From Pyrocephalus nanus (Eukaryota; Chordata; Aves; Passeriformes; Tyrannidae), in assembly GCA_038380795.1 (NCBI GenBank), contig CM076260.1, forward strand, positions 8,758,033 through 8,822,032: a stretch of DNA of 64,000 nucleotides. The letters are read 5' to 3'. The translations under genes and the position numbers were made by a program. Shown here piece after piece: positions 48,856-61,195 of this stretch. How positions within the stretch are numbered: the stretch's first letter is position 1; each line of letters begins with the position of its first letter. The notes beneath the pieces were generated by a model. It did no database searches. It was not told where the DNA came from and saw only the letters and a list, made by a program, of their open reading frames with translations.

Positions 48856-51800
48856 AAAAGTGTGAGTGGGAAAGGATGGACAGGAGCTAACAGAGACACT
48901 CAAGATATTTGTGCTGAGATGCCTTTAAGCCACCCCTTCACCCTGTAGATTCTTTCTTAGCTGTAGTAGTTTGTCATCAGGAAGGAACAAGTCTGCAGAG
49001 CCCAATTTCCCCTGAGTTTAGCTTATGTTGAAACAGTGCAGTGTGCATTTGCACAGTATCCTGTAAGAGTAATAACAGCTTGATGTTCTAGTAGTATCCT
49101 GACATAACCTGATGCAAAGAATATCCTAAGCTCTGGTCGGTGTCCTGGTTTGGACTTAGAAAACAGATTCAGTTCTACCTCTGTCTCTGATTTACTGTGT
49201 GACTTTCAGCATATCATCTTAATTTGGCTAGGTCTGTTTCCTCAAATCTAAAATGTGTTTGGAGACACCATGATTTCTCTGGGGAAAACTGTTCTGCCAC
49301 AAGGATCTGGGATCAGCTGTGCCAGTGCTCAGGCAGTAAGTGGCAAGTACTCTGACAACCTTGCTAAATTAAGATCTCTTTAGAAAAAAACAAACCTGTA
49401 TCTAATTCATGCCAGGCAGAAGTACCAGGGCTCTTGGAAACTGAGAAGGCAGTGAAGTTAGAGTGAAGTAGTTGGTCACATAAGAAGGTAGGAGTATAAA
49501 ACTTTCTGGGATGGAGTTGCAACAATTTCTGCTACAGTTAGCACCTGCCTTAGCAGAGGATTTTGTCTGTGAATGCTTTTCATGGGGTTTTTATGCATTT
49601 AAACAGTAAGGATCGAGTCTTCCACTGCACTGTTAGTCTGAATCAGTCTCTGAGTTCTTACATTCTTCCTCCAGTAAGTAAAATATATCAGTAAATTATA
49701 TCAGAGGAAAAGATATATAGAAAGTAAGGGGAGAAACATCACAACTTCTGAAATTATTAATAATAATAATAATAATAAAAACCCCACTTTTAAAAAAAGA
49801 CATAAATAAATTCATTTCTCCTCCAAATTCCTGCTCTGTTTTGAGGCAATTTGTGGTTTGAAATCCCAGAGGTTTTTAGAAAACTAGAAGAAATTGACAA
49901 AATTGGAAAAAAAGCTAGACTCAAGCTTGAATAAGACTTCCCCTCATCTCAGCACAGTATTGATGCCCCCTGCATCTTGCTGCCCACTTGCCTTTGAAGA
50001 TCTGAGCCCCTTCTCATATGTATATAAAATAAGAAAACACTTAGATCTCCTTCTGCTAGTATTTCCCACAAAACCCAAGCTCTCCTTGGGGCCTGGATCA
50101 ATAATACAGGCTGATTATCCTCATAAATATCAAATGAGGTGTTTAGGATAACACACCTTTAAGACAAACTTGGAACTTCCATTAAAGCCAGCCAGGGTGG
50201 CACTTCTTAGCAACAGGCATACATTCAACTGTATTCACTGATGTGGGTCACACTCAAACACAAGAGGTGAGAGGAAATATAGAATATATATCCTATTTAA
50301 GCTCATCAGGACCAGTGGAATAGTAACAGAAAAGCAGAGGCAGCAGAGTATCACACACTACCAGACTTTCTGAGAGCGTTTTGTCTTGAAGAGACTGAGG
50401 AAACCTGCTGGAGTGCTACAAAAGTTTTGATGAAGGAAAGCACTCAGACAAGGATATTAAATCTAGGCTGATACCAGCATATGGAAGTTGAAGTCTTTTC
50501 TCATTATCTTGGCTGATTTTCTGCCAGGAGACACATCTGCTGGACTTCTGCAGGAGCACTGTGGGAATACAAACCCAGGCAGTCACATCAGCCTGCTAAG
50601 TCATATTTATGTAACATTTTTAGGTAATTTCTCACAACAAGGGATGCAGTGGCTCAGAAACACATTCAGGGCTCATTGAGGGTGGGCAAAAATCATACAG
50701 GACGCATGTTTGCCATCTGATGGGAAACTACATGGAGACCAGTGGAGAATTCTGCTCCAGAAAGATGAGAGATTACTGCTCTTCAAGATTACTTAGCAAG
50801 CTGCTCACATTACATATTTAGAATGATAATTTCCCTGAGCTGTCGAAATCCCATATTTAAGACGTATGATTGAACTGCTGTTAGCAGTAATAATGGTTAT
50901 GGTAAACTAATGGCAGTTTCATGCAAATTCTTTAAACTTTAAACATCGTAAAGTTTTAAAAGCTTTGGGCTTTTGTCATTTCAAACCAACACTTTCACAT
51001 TATTATGGTGGGTTTGGATTAAAATTCTATAATTTTCAGAGTCTGAATACCCCTAGAGGGTTTCCTTTTTATACAGATAGGGGAAAGAACACGGTGTGAA
51101 GCCACAATGAATTATAGCCTTGTCTCTTACCTACTCGCATAGTTTTACATTTCAGATATTTGGCACGTTAAACTCCCACTTTCCACTTACACTTGCAGAA
51201 CTCTCCAGGGCAACACCACTAATATGTCTTGATGCATTGCATATGTCAAGGTGGGGTTTATGTGTTTTCTAAAGATTGGTCTTGATTTTAAAGAAAAATG
51301 AGGAAGAATATTGTGTTGCAAAAAATTGAGTTTATGTTAGCATTTCCAAGATCTTCATCCTAATTGAGAAACAGAACTATGATTTCAACTAAGTCTATTT
51401 TATCTCAGGGGCAGAATTCTCATGGATGAGTATGGATTTCATAAGAAACTATATTTTAATGTCTTCTCTCATTTACTGCTGAGATTTCAAACCAAATCAA
51501 AACATATCAACCACCATCCCAAGATGTGACTTTTCTAAAGAACTCAGGATTTGTCCAGTTTATGTAAATACCAACCAACCAATCAATCAGTTTAACAAAA
51601 ACAAAAACAAAAAACCAAAACAAAACAAAAAAAAAAAGCCCACCCTTGTAATTGTAATAATTTAGAAGTTTTGAAGTTTCTGAAAATTATTAATTAGCAA
51701 TATACTCTCATCATAAACCAGAGGCTGCATACCAATATCTTCTGTAATGATATTCAGCTGTTCCCATGGAATTTTATATCTTATGTTTCTCTCTGAAGTT

Positions 51801-53127
51801 TAATGACTGACCAGTTACCTCTGCTGTTGAATCCTAGTAAGATAAGTATGTGGATAAAGCCCAAACACAGTTCCGTGTGCATCAAAGGGTTTTGCTGGAT
51901 CAAATGAGAGCACTAAGCCATCCTCTTTCCTTATAAAACTCTAAATTTTGAATACTTAGCAGATTCCTACCAATAATGCCCAGCAAAATGTGGGAACAGG
52001 AAGAGTCATACAGGAATTTGACATTTCTGACACAAACAAATGCTTTGAATATACAGAGAGATGGTCTTTTAACCTTTTCTTAAGGAACCACCTCACGCAC
52101 CTTGAAAATTTATATGCCTGTGTCCAACCTGTGAAAAATTAATTGCTACATCCTTCACAGTAGAGGTTTTTTCTCTACTTTTTTTTCCTTTGCATATATA
52201 TACATGATTTCTCATTATTAAGTGTGTTGGGAGCACTTATCTGCATGAAGAAAAGATAGTGAATTTTTCCAAGTTGTAATGATAAGCTAAAAGTAAGCCC
52301 TGCAAGGTAAAATCTATTTAAAATGTGGCAATTGGGGAAAATATGTCCCCCAAGCACAGCAAACACACCATCAAAGTGAGTTAGCTACCAATTAACTTCT
52401 ACATTTTACACAAAGGGCATTAAATTCTAGGGTAAAAATAAAGCCAAATGATGTATGCTCACTCTCTGTGAACAACAGATCACACAAAACGAGCTCTAGA
52501 TTAGGTGGTTTTCATTGTGTTTTCAGCATTCAACTGCTTTTCTGGAAAATATTTGCTTTTCTGCTAAAAATACTTTTTTTTTTCTTATGTAAACTCCTAT
52601 CACTAGGCATGTGAAAAAAAGAGAAACTATAAGCAAAATACAATAAATGAAAATGTGAGATTTTAGGCAGACTCAGACACTATGATCCAGGACCCAATTT
52701 GACACCAAATTAATCAATGGACCATCTCTCCATAAATTCAGAGATGTGTCTAAACTCTTCCTGCTGGAACCAATTAGAGAAGTAAAACATCTTACCAGAG
52801 ATAAGGAACTTAATTCTCAATTCCTGTGGCGCGGACAATGTCATCTCCGCATAGGAAAATAGTATTTTAGCTAGTCTCTGTATTTCACTTCAGTCACTAG
52901 GAACACATATTTCAGAAAAAATATATGGAATTCCCAAGAGAATACTTTGGCAGTATTATGTCCTTGGAGAATATTATATCTTAAATCCAAATACAAAGTA
53001 GTTGACTTGTTACAATTTGTAATATGCTACCTTCTATAAGCATAAATATTTCTGCATTTATAAATGTCTAAACCTGCTGCAATTCTATAGAATCATTTTA
53101 TTTGAAATGGGTGGCTGAGTTCACTGA
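48856..53127. other. unique sequence, no gene; TAA and A/C simple repeats
   Basis: Contains a (TAA)n run at 49753-49780 and an A-rich AAAAC-type stretch at about 51596-51640. No gene recognised. Confidence 0.5.
49753..49780. repeat. (TAA)n microsatellite
   Basis: About seven TAA units in an AT-rich context. Confidence 0.85.
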
Positions 53128-53345
53128 ACCACAGAATAAGGGAATGGGTAAGGCTGGAAGGGATCACTGGAGATCATCTTGTCCAATGTCCCTCCTCAAG
53201 CACAGTCCCCTTAAGCAAGTTATTAAGGATTGTGTCCAGACAATTTTTTAATATCTGAAGGGAAGAAAAGTCCACAGCCTCTCTTGAGTTCCCCAACTCG
53301 GTGCATTATTTCTGTGAAATATCTGCTTTATCAATTATAAATGTG
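53128..53345 (-). mobile_element. CR1 LINE 3' end, diverged
   Basis: Antisense CR1 3' region: 'aaccacagaataagggaatg', 'aggctggaagggatcactgg', 'agatcatcttgtccaatgtc', 'attgtgtccagacaattttt', then 'agtccacagcctctcttgag' (compare 'ctccacaacctctctgggca') and 'ctgtgaaatatctgc'. Heavily substituted. No open frame. Confidence 0.8.
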
Positions 53346-53777
53346 CTTGACTTGACCTGATTTTTGTCTTTCTGTGATTTTTCTTACTGTGATTAACAGA
53401 AGAGATTGTAAAGGACCCTCCATTAGAGCATCACTACATTGCTCTTATGCCTTCAACAGATAGATACTTTTACCCTGTTTTGTAAAACTGAACACTTCTA
53501 ACTTTTTTTTGGCATCTTCTCATTTGAAGTTCTTCTTTTCCAATGTTTGTATCAACTTCATACCTTAAAATTACATTTAAGTGCTTTGAGAGAGGCTTCC
53601 AAGTATTGCATTTTGCTTCCTGAAAATATCTAGTCAGATGCAATGTTGTAGAATCAGATTTTAATTATTAATAACGAGTGCTATGCCTACATAACATACC
53701 TGAAGAGTTCACTTGTTCACTTGTTCAAATTTATGCCCAATCTCTGCTTCACGCCATCACCATTAACAGACTGTCTT

Positions 53778-53813
<36 letters not shown>

Positions 53814-54527
53814 AAGCAGCAGAAAATCAGGAAAAAATATCATTGAAAATATGATAGGTAAGGTCAATTCTGCCTCTGTACCTTATTTTTCTATGACTTA
53901 TAGGAACCTCACCAATAACCTCATTCCATGGCTGCAGTGCCAGTTGACAAGCAGTCCTTTCTCACCCTGGGATGATCCCCACACAGGTGACACACTATAG
54001 GACTCTCCTACTTCAGATGAAATCTGAACAGTCTATGTGATTTTTTCAAGGATATATCTTGAGGAAAAATCTGAGCATTAAATCAGTGAAGACCAGTTCT
54101 TGGAATGAAATTACATAAATATTCCAAGGTGTGCTTAAACATGCATGTAACACTGAAGTGTACACCTAACATTACCCTTAAAGAAAAGCCTATTTGGAGG
54201 AATATTTGGCTAAGTGCCTCACCTGAAGGCTATGTTTCATCTCCACTGACTTCCACAGCATGAGATTACTGCAGACTTGCATGTGATTCTGTTTTGAAAA
54301 CCTGCAGGAAAAAAGTCTTTCAAGACTGCAACAAGGACCTGGTTCAAGGGTCCAATGAGCTTACAGAGACCTCCTAACCTCATTGTGTTATTAGGCCTTA
54401 TCGACTGGAAGATTCAGCTACATTTCAATACACTTTTTAAATTCATCTAACACACATTTTTTTCTGTTACTCTCAAATTTTTGAGATTTTTCCTATAGTA
54501 ATTTATACAGTCTGCTGGAACTAATTG
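53346..54527. other. unique sequence with a CA microsatellite, no gene
   Basis: Contains (CA)15 at 53779-53808 and a short GTTCACTT duplication near 53707-53724. No gene recognised. Confidence 0.5.
53779..53808. repeat. (CA)15 dinucleotide microsatellite
   Basis: Thirty uninterrupted bases of alternating CA, a likely polymorphic marker. Confidence 0.97.
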
Positions 54528-55475
54528 AGTGTCTTTCCCAGGGTCAGTACAGGGGCCGGCATTGTTCAACATCTTTGTCAGCAGCATGGACAGAGGGACT
54601 GAGTGCACTCGCAGCAAGTCTGATGATACCAAGCTGTGTGGTGTGCTTGACACACTGGAGGGAAGGGATGCCCTCTAGAGGACTCTTAAGAGGCTTGAGG
54701 ATGAGAAACTCATTAAGTTGAACAAGGGCAAGCACAAGGTCCTGCCCCTGGATCAGGGCGATATCAAGCACAAATACAGGCTGGGCAGAGAATGGACTGA
54801 GGAGAAGGCCTTAGGAGAAGCTCTTCAGGGTGCTTGTGGCAATGTGCACCCAGCAATGTGCACTCACAGCCCGGAAAACCAGACATGTCCTGGACTGCAT
54901 CAGAAGCAGCATGGGCAGCAGGTCAAGGCTGATGATTCTTCCCCTCAACTCTGCATTTGTGAGGCCCCACCTGGAGTGCTGCATCCAGCTCTGGGGCCCC
55001 AAATGGGGTGGACTCATTGGAGAGAGTCCAGAAGAGTCCACTAAGTTGATCAGAGGGTTGGAGCACCTCTCCCATGAAGACAGAATGAGAGAGCTGGGGC
55101 TGTTCAGTCTGGAGAAAGGAAATCTCTGGGATGACCTTATAGCACCTTCCAGTACCTGAAGGGGGTACAAGAGAGCTGCAGAGGGATGTTTTACAAGGGC
55201 CTGTAGTACTAGAACAAGAAGGAATAGCTTTAAAGTGAAAGAAAACAGATTTAGATCAGATATCATGAAGAAATTCCTGATTGTGAGGATGGGGAGACAC
55301 TGGCAGAGGTTGCCCTGAGAATTTGTGAGTGCCCGATCTGGAAGTGTTTAAGATCAGGTTGGACATGGCTATGAGCAACATGGTCTAGTGGAAGGTGACT
55401 CAACCCATGGCAGGGGAACTGGAACCAGATGGTCTTTAAAGTCCCTTCCAACCAATCAATGATTTTATTACTTTA
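54528..55475 (+). mobile_element. CR1 LINE from the RT active site to the 3' end
   Basis: Begins at the G-x-x-Q-G-S...G-P block ('cagggtcagtacaggggccgg') and runs through the active-site region, where F-A-D-D is now K-S-D-D-T-K (DD codons at 54622-54627). Next come the K-V-L-P-L-D-Q-G block, the frame 54830-55159 with [13 protein letters not shown] and L-E-H-L-S-H-E-D-R-M-R-E-L-G-L-F-S-L-E-K-G-N-L-W-D-D-L-I-A, and the 3' UTR ('aggttggacatggctatgag', 'tggtctttaaagtcccttcc') ending in a worn octamer tail. Frameshifted between blocks, so inactive. Nearly 950 bp is kept, the longest continuous plus-strand CR1 of the avian type here. Confidence 0.92.
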
Positions 55476-56549
55476 TGAATTTCAGTATTTAATGGTGCAG
55501 CTCATCAAATGTTTTTATAATTCTCTTATATGAAGGGATCAAAATGTATTGGAATAAAGTGTTAAAACATTGATAAAAACACAGAAGTGAAAAATTAGGT
55601 GAGAAAGAGGGAAGAGAGAAAGCATTTTATGAGCAAGCATTATATGAATTTACATACCTAAATTCTTATCAATAAATCTTTAGTCTCAACGCACGTATTT
55701 TTGCTTAGGCAAAAGCAAAATGTCTGAAAGTTGCACTCAATAACAATTTCTCTAAAGAATTCTTGTGTGGTTGATTATTTTTAAGCAGTTCATTGTGGGC
55801 ACGCAAAATCCTCGTTATTGTAATAGTACATAGAGGTCATAGAGTTTGTTTCTGTAGCTTGAAATGAATCATTGTAGCTTTTATGAGTTGATTTCTAGGG
55901 AGAATACTTTCACTCACCAATTCAGGATTTCCATGACCATTCTTTAAAAATCTAAGTAATGTTTCAGATATAATGTTGATGTTTGGTAATGATGTAAGGT
56001 TTTTTCTGTTTTGCTGAGGCATTCAGTAGGAGTGATGGCATGACTGTATTGTCCCCTGATTGTGCTGAAGTGTACTTTTCTGCAATGAAATTATTTTGTA
56101 TTTTTGTGTGCTCATGTATTTATTTTCTTATCAGGGAGACCCTTGCTATTTTGGGCTGGTTTGTTAGACACTATAGTGTATCTGTCATTAATTGCACAGC
56201 AAAATAAACACACAAAGCTGAATGAAGGCAATTATTATAATAAACTCATATTTATGAGTCTCCTGATCAAGGAACTTAGAACTGTGCCACACCATGCTTA
56301 TAATTTTACAAGTCCCACTTTATGTTTAAATTTCTCCCGAGGATCTACTTTTGCATGATAGATCGTGTGTACCTCCTTGAGACATGAACTTACATCAAAC
56401 TCAATTTCCCTTGTATCTTAAAGTGGAATGGTCACAACAACCACCTTTAAACTGCCTTTATACTGGTGACCAATAACCAAGGTGTGCTTGTGTAATAACC
56501 AGATCCAGGAGGTTGAAGCAGGAATGTCAAATAGATCTGGAAACAAAAA
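55476..56549. other. unique sequence, no gene seen
   Basis: AT-rich. The frame at 56104-56358 shows no family features. Confidence 0.5.
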
Positions 56550-56940
56550 GAATCATAGAATTTTTGCAGTTCAAAAAGACTTCTAAAATCATGAAGTCCA
56601 ACCATTAACCCAGCACCTGAACCATATCACTAAGCACAAAATTTACATTTTTTTGAACCCCTTCAGCAAAGGTGATTCCACCACTTCCCTGGGCAGTCTG
56701 TTCCAATGCCTGACCACTCTTTAAGTCAAGAAATTTTTCCTAACATCAAATCTAAACCTCTCCTGGTGCAACTTGAAGCTGTGTCCTCTTGTCCTATCGC
56801 TTGTTACCTGGTAGAAAAGACTGACCCCTACTTCACAACAACCTCCTTTCAGGTAACTGTAGAGACTGATAAGGTCCTCCCTGACCCTCCTTTTCTCCAG
56901 ACTCCAATTCTGTCAGCCACTCTCCATAGAACATGTGCTT
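56550..56940 (-). mobile_element. CR1 LINE 3' end
   Basis: Starts with 'gaatcatagaat', followed by antisense CR1: 'aagtccaaccattaacccag', 'cacctgaaccatatcactaag', 'accacttccctgggcagtctgttccaatg'-type text in sections, and 'ttgtcctatcgcttgttacc'. The plus frame at 56706-57020 is an antisense reading of it. Diverged, 5'-truncated. Confidence 0.9.
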
Positions 56941-57879
56941 TAAGTAGAGTGTATGCTTGGGAGACCTCAGGGAAAGATGGAAAGATTTTTTTATTGTTAT
57001 TTCTAGGAGACTCCTCTTGATTCTTGACGTCATATGGAGGCAGAAATAAAACACTGTAACAGCACTGGTAAAATAGAAATTATAGTTTATTCACAGGTGC
57101 AGATGGACAGAAAATCATCTTCCCACAACCTGAGCTGGCCAGACCTGTGACAGAGAGTGTATAAAGTCCTATCCCTGAGTTCAAATGTTTTGCTGTTTAG
57201 TAGTATTTCAGTGTAACCATTATTTCAGACGTGCACAAATGTTTATATGAATTCTGTTATTTTCATGTCTGCAGAGATGAACTGGAAATCAAATGCTGCT
57301 GATTATTACTGAATGTAAAAACTAGTAAATTATCTTCTCCTAGTAACCCTTGGCCTCTAACAGCCGTTTTTTTTTTTTTTTAACTGACTATAATATGAAA
57401 GAAAAGCAGTGTGTACTATTCTAATAGAAAATAAAATTTGTATAATCCAAGAAAATTATTCAATTTGCAATGAATGTAAAAAATATTCAAAAGTAAGCCC
57501 ATACAAAAGGTACCTGATAATTAAAAAAATTGAGGAAACTAGTAAAATTAGTTGGACTAAAGGACTCAGGAACTGAGCTAAATAGAGACTTGGAATTAAA
57601 AAAATATATTGAGAAAAACATCCCAAATAAAAGTAGGGAAAATATGAATCTATAGCTTAAAGAATTAACTTGGTAAAGAACCTCAAGAAATTAGAAAACA
57701 TGAGATAAAAAAGACATGATAAAAGCAGTTCTTGAGAAGACATGACAGGTAGAGCGTAAAAAAAATGTTACCCAAAGGCAAGTTCAAATAGACTTGTAAA
57801 ACTATTAAAAAAAATGGCAAAAGTCTCTTTCCTCAATTTAAAAAAAAAAAAAAAAGGAGGAGGGAAAAAAAAATAAGGA
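56941..57879. other. AT-rich sequence, no gene; T15 and A16 tracts
   Basis: T15 at 57367-57381 and A16 at 57840-57855. Part of 57500-57879 may be a decayed upstream portion of the ancient CR1 that follows, but I cannot align it. Confidence 0.4.
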
Positions 57880-59215
57880 AATAAATAGAGTGAAGAGAAA
57901 AGTAAACTAACAGGTTTGAATGTGTTCAAGTGTGGAAGGACCAGACAATTTCTAGCCCCATTTCTGAAAGACGTGGGACATGAAATTACAGGCTGAAGAG
58001 TAAGCATTTAGAATGAATCTGACACCATATTTGAGAATAGCAAATTAACACCTATATTTAAGAAGGGAGGAGGGGAAAGCGATCCAACCCACAGCAAGCT
58101 TGCTAATCTAATATTAATTTTATAAAAGAATTTAGAATTTTTTCTTTAAAAAATACCATGATAAGTGTAATATAAAATCATGTACAAAGTTCTGTTAGGA
58201 GAAGTAGATCATGCCAGACAGTCTATTGAAAGAGATTTCATATTTAAGTGAAAAGATGATAACTCTAATACATATAGATTTCAGCAAAGCATTTGACACA
58301 GAACCTAGAAGAAAAAAAGAGTCATACTGAAAAGTGAGGAACAATAGAATAGAAGATATATGTTTAAATCATAGTAAACAGGGAAAATATTGAGTAGAAA
58401 GAAATTATCAGTGGCAATTAAGGAATTCATTAGTTCCCACAGTAAACAAGTGGGGGAGATACTGATAAAATTTCCTGACATTGTAAGTTTTGGAGTCATC
58501 ATTATTAACACAGAGGAATATTTTTCTATTTTACCAAAAGAAATAGATGAGAGATGGCCCTGAGGATTAGAATAATAAGGATGAGATGAAATTTAGAAGT
58601 ACAAAATACAAAGCTACGCACTTTTGAAATAGTAACAACAATTTTCCTCTAAACTGGGATTTCATGAGGTGGTAATGATAGAAGAACAGACCTTGTAGAA
58701 CGGACTGATCACAAACCAGTTTGATGTAGCCAACAGAAAAAGGCATTGAACATCCTCATATGTCTGAAGTGACATAATCCCTGTGTCCCACAGAAGTAAA
58801 ACTCAGACAAGATTAAGTGAAGAGTAAGGTACACAGGAATGATTGGGAAATAAAAAACTTCTCTTAAGGAAGGAGACTGAAACAGCTTGGCTTGTTAGGC
58901 TTGCAAAATGAAGGTTAAGTAAGAATTATACTTGCTTTCTGTAAATACATCAGTGATGATAAACATCTAAGAGGGGAAAGTCTACTTGGCACAAGAATAA
59001 ATGGAAATAAATTTGAACTGAATAAAATTTATGTTGGAAATTAAAAGAAGGTTTCTGAGAACCAGGAGTGTGCAAAAGTGTCCAATACAAGAGGTGCAAA
59101 AAGCTTAATTAATTTTAAACTTTGATTAGTTTATGAAATGGGATGTGTAACATAATTGCTTGTAAAAGCAGAGACTGAACTCATTAATCTGTGAAGTCCC
59201 TTGCAGTTCCACGTT
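57880..59215 (+). mobile_element. ancient CR1 LINE (turtle/crocodile L3-like type), about 1.3 kb
   Basis: No open frame survives, but the order of ORF2 blocks is clear: 'cctatatttaagaagggagg' (P-I-F-K-K-G), 'agatcatgccagacag' (H-G-F-...-C-Q-T), an in-frame DFSKAFDT (58277-58300, RT motif of the CR1 group), then 'gctacgcacttttgaaatag', 'ggcttgcaaaatgaaggtta', 'tgtaaatacatcagtgatga', 'ttggcacaagaataaatgg', 'ggaaattaaaagaaggtttc' (E-I-K-R-R-F-like) and the 3' UTR 'gaagtcccttgcagttccac'. The match is to the CR1 type common in turtles and crocodilians rather than the young avian CR1. Very old insertion, pre-dating most bird CR1 copies here. Confidence 0.8.
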
Positions 59216-59229
59216 CATATTTGTACTGA

Positions 59230-59790
59230 AGATGATGTGAGGTTTATGACATATGATAATAATCCATTTACATATTTAATGGGAACAATCACGGCTGTAT
59301 GGCCACATATCTGATGTCCTTTCTTGCAGTACATTGAAATAATTGGCCAAAAAGAAATTAAAAGCAGCCTGGTCTGCTGAGTGCACACAATTTGTCATTT
59401 AGTCAGTGGTTTGTGCTTATTCATTATCATCATCTGGCATTCTCTATCACAGAGAAATTTTTATGGACAAATGAGTTAAAGCAAGAATGACAATATGCAA
59501 AAGAGATCAGAAAATAGAAGGCCTATTTCGTCCTCTCTTTTATTGTTTGGTTAAGGAGCGTGTCACTGCGATCAGAACTCTTGATAAAGTATGTAAATGT
59601 TTAGAGCCTGTTATTCCTGGGCTATTACTTGCGTAGTCTTATCATAACGGCAATCTGATAGAAAGTGATAGGGATCAGCTCCCGGGAGGAGAAAGCTTAG
59701 AATGACTTTTTGGTTCAAATAGCACCATGACATTGTTAGTTCTGGCTTAATAACTCTGATGTGGTTTTTGCCTTCAGGTCATTGAGGTAT
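59230..59790. other. candidate conserved non-coding element
   Basis: Unique sequence between two LINEs with no open frame and no repeat signature. It has a mix of motif-like words: 'gaaataattggccaaaaag', 'tgataaagtatgtaaatgtt', 'cattatcatcatctggcatt', 'cttatcataacggcaatctg' and 'gatcagctcccgggagg'. Several CpGs survive although the surroundings are CpG-poor. This is consistent with selective retention, but conservation cannot be judged here. Confidence 0.28.
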
Positions 59791-60229
59791 CTTCAACCTT
59801 GCTGACTTGTATTCTGTTTTTTAATAATTCTAACCACTTCAAACTGTGTTTGTGATTAATTTAGCATTTATACAATGTCTATCTAATGTGTTCTAAGGAT
59901 TATTGTAATAAATAGTTTCTATATTTTCCTATTCCTATATCATATTCCTATATTTTCAAGTTGGTCTCTAAAAAGTAAACCAGGTTTGTGCCACAAGGAA
60001 AATTTTTTCAGTTCAAGTGGTTTGAACCAAATAGAGATCAAAGAAGTTGATTTGTTTATTTATTAATAGCACAAAAATAACATTCAGTGAACTATACATT
60101 CAAGGTCAGTATCAAAAACCCAACAGATAAACTGCAGAACTAGACACTGTCAAAATTGCTAAATACCCAACTACTAATTCTAAACACTCTTCTGAGCTTA
60201 AAACATTTTATATACTCAAATATAATCAC
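59791..60229. other. AT-rich unique sequence, no gene seen
   Basis: Nothing recognised between the candidate element and the RTE-like LINE. Confidence 0.45.
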
Positions 60230-61195
60230 CCACACAGAAGTAGCCCTGCAGCCTTGAACATCCTGCTTCACAGAGGCTGCTGAGCTTTTTGGGCTGGAAT
60301 TCAGTTTGAAGAAGACAGAAGTTTTCTATCAGCCTGCACCTCAGGAGGTCTTCTATCATCCCCATATCACCACTGGTGAATCAGAGCTCAAATCAGTCCA
60401 GCAATTTAATTACCTGGGAAGCATCATCTTCTCAGACAGTAAGATTAATGCAGAAATAAACAACAGGTTAGGAAAGGCATACAGAGCTTTTGGTAAACTC
60501 CATAAAAGAGTGTGGCAAAACAAACACCTGAAGAAAAGTACTAAGATCAGCGTTTAAAGAGCAATTGTACTGTCTACTCTTTTATATGGTTCTGAATCCT
60601 GGATCATTTACTGCCACCACTTGCATCTCTTAGAACGCTTCCATCAGTGCTGCCTCCCTACAATCCTAAACATCCACTGGACTGACTATGTGACCAACAG
60701 GTCTGTCCTTGAACAGGCAGCAGTCACGAGCACTGAGGCCATGCTGCTGAGAACACAGCTGTGCTGGGCAGGGCACATCTCCAGGATGCAGGACCACCAC
60801 CTCCCTAAGATCGTGCTCTATGGGGAACTTGCCACTGGCTGCCGCAAGAGAGGAGCCCCGAAGAGGAGACACAAGGACTGCCTGAAACAATCCCTCAGCC
60901 TTGGCCATATTGATCACCACCATTGGTCTACTCTGGCCTCCAATCGGGAGGCCTGGAGACACACCATCTATAACGCTGCTGCTGCTTTTGAGAACACACG
61001 CAGGATCACTCTCGAGGGGAAAAGACAAAGCAGAAAGAATCGCGTCTCGTCAATATCACCTGGGGAGTCTGCTGTGCCTTCTGCAACCGGACTTGTCTAT
61101 CTCGCATTGGCCTTTTTAGCCATCAGTGTGCTTGTAGCAAGCGTGGGTAGAGCCCTTCTCAAATCTTTGTTTGTGAAGCCTAGCCATGAATGATG
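60230..61195 (+). mobile_element. RTE-type LINE, 5'-truncated, RT C-terminal half with zinc-knuckle (AviRTE-like)
   Basis: One frame runs from about 60237 with only two stops: TGA at 60255-60257 and TAA at 60555-60557. Landmarks are E-A-A-E-L-F-G-L-E-F-S-L-K-K-T-E-V, YQPAP, FNYLGS (residue 34 on, counted from 60306), then a thumb-like G-K-A-Y-R-A-F-G-K-L block, LLYGSESW, L-E-R-F-H-Q-C-C-L, GHISRMQDHHLPK, LYGELATGCRKRGAPKRR and W-R-H-T-I-Y-N-A-A-A. This is the standard RTE-clade C-terminal order. A frameshift between 61070 and 61071 displaces the last part. In the shifted frame, 61073-61147 encodes a C-x2-C-x12-H-x3-C knuckle followed by TAG. The hydrophobic tail read without the shift is an artefact. 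The 3' end is near 61188-61195. The endonuclease and catalytic palm are missing, so it cannot be autonomous. AviRTE is the avian RTE family known to me; that name is an inference. Confidence 0.85.
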
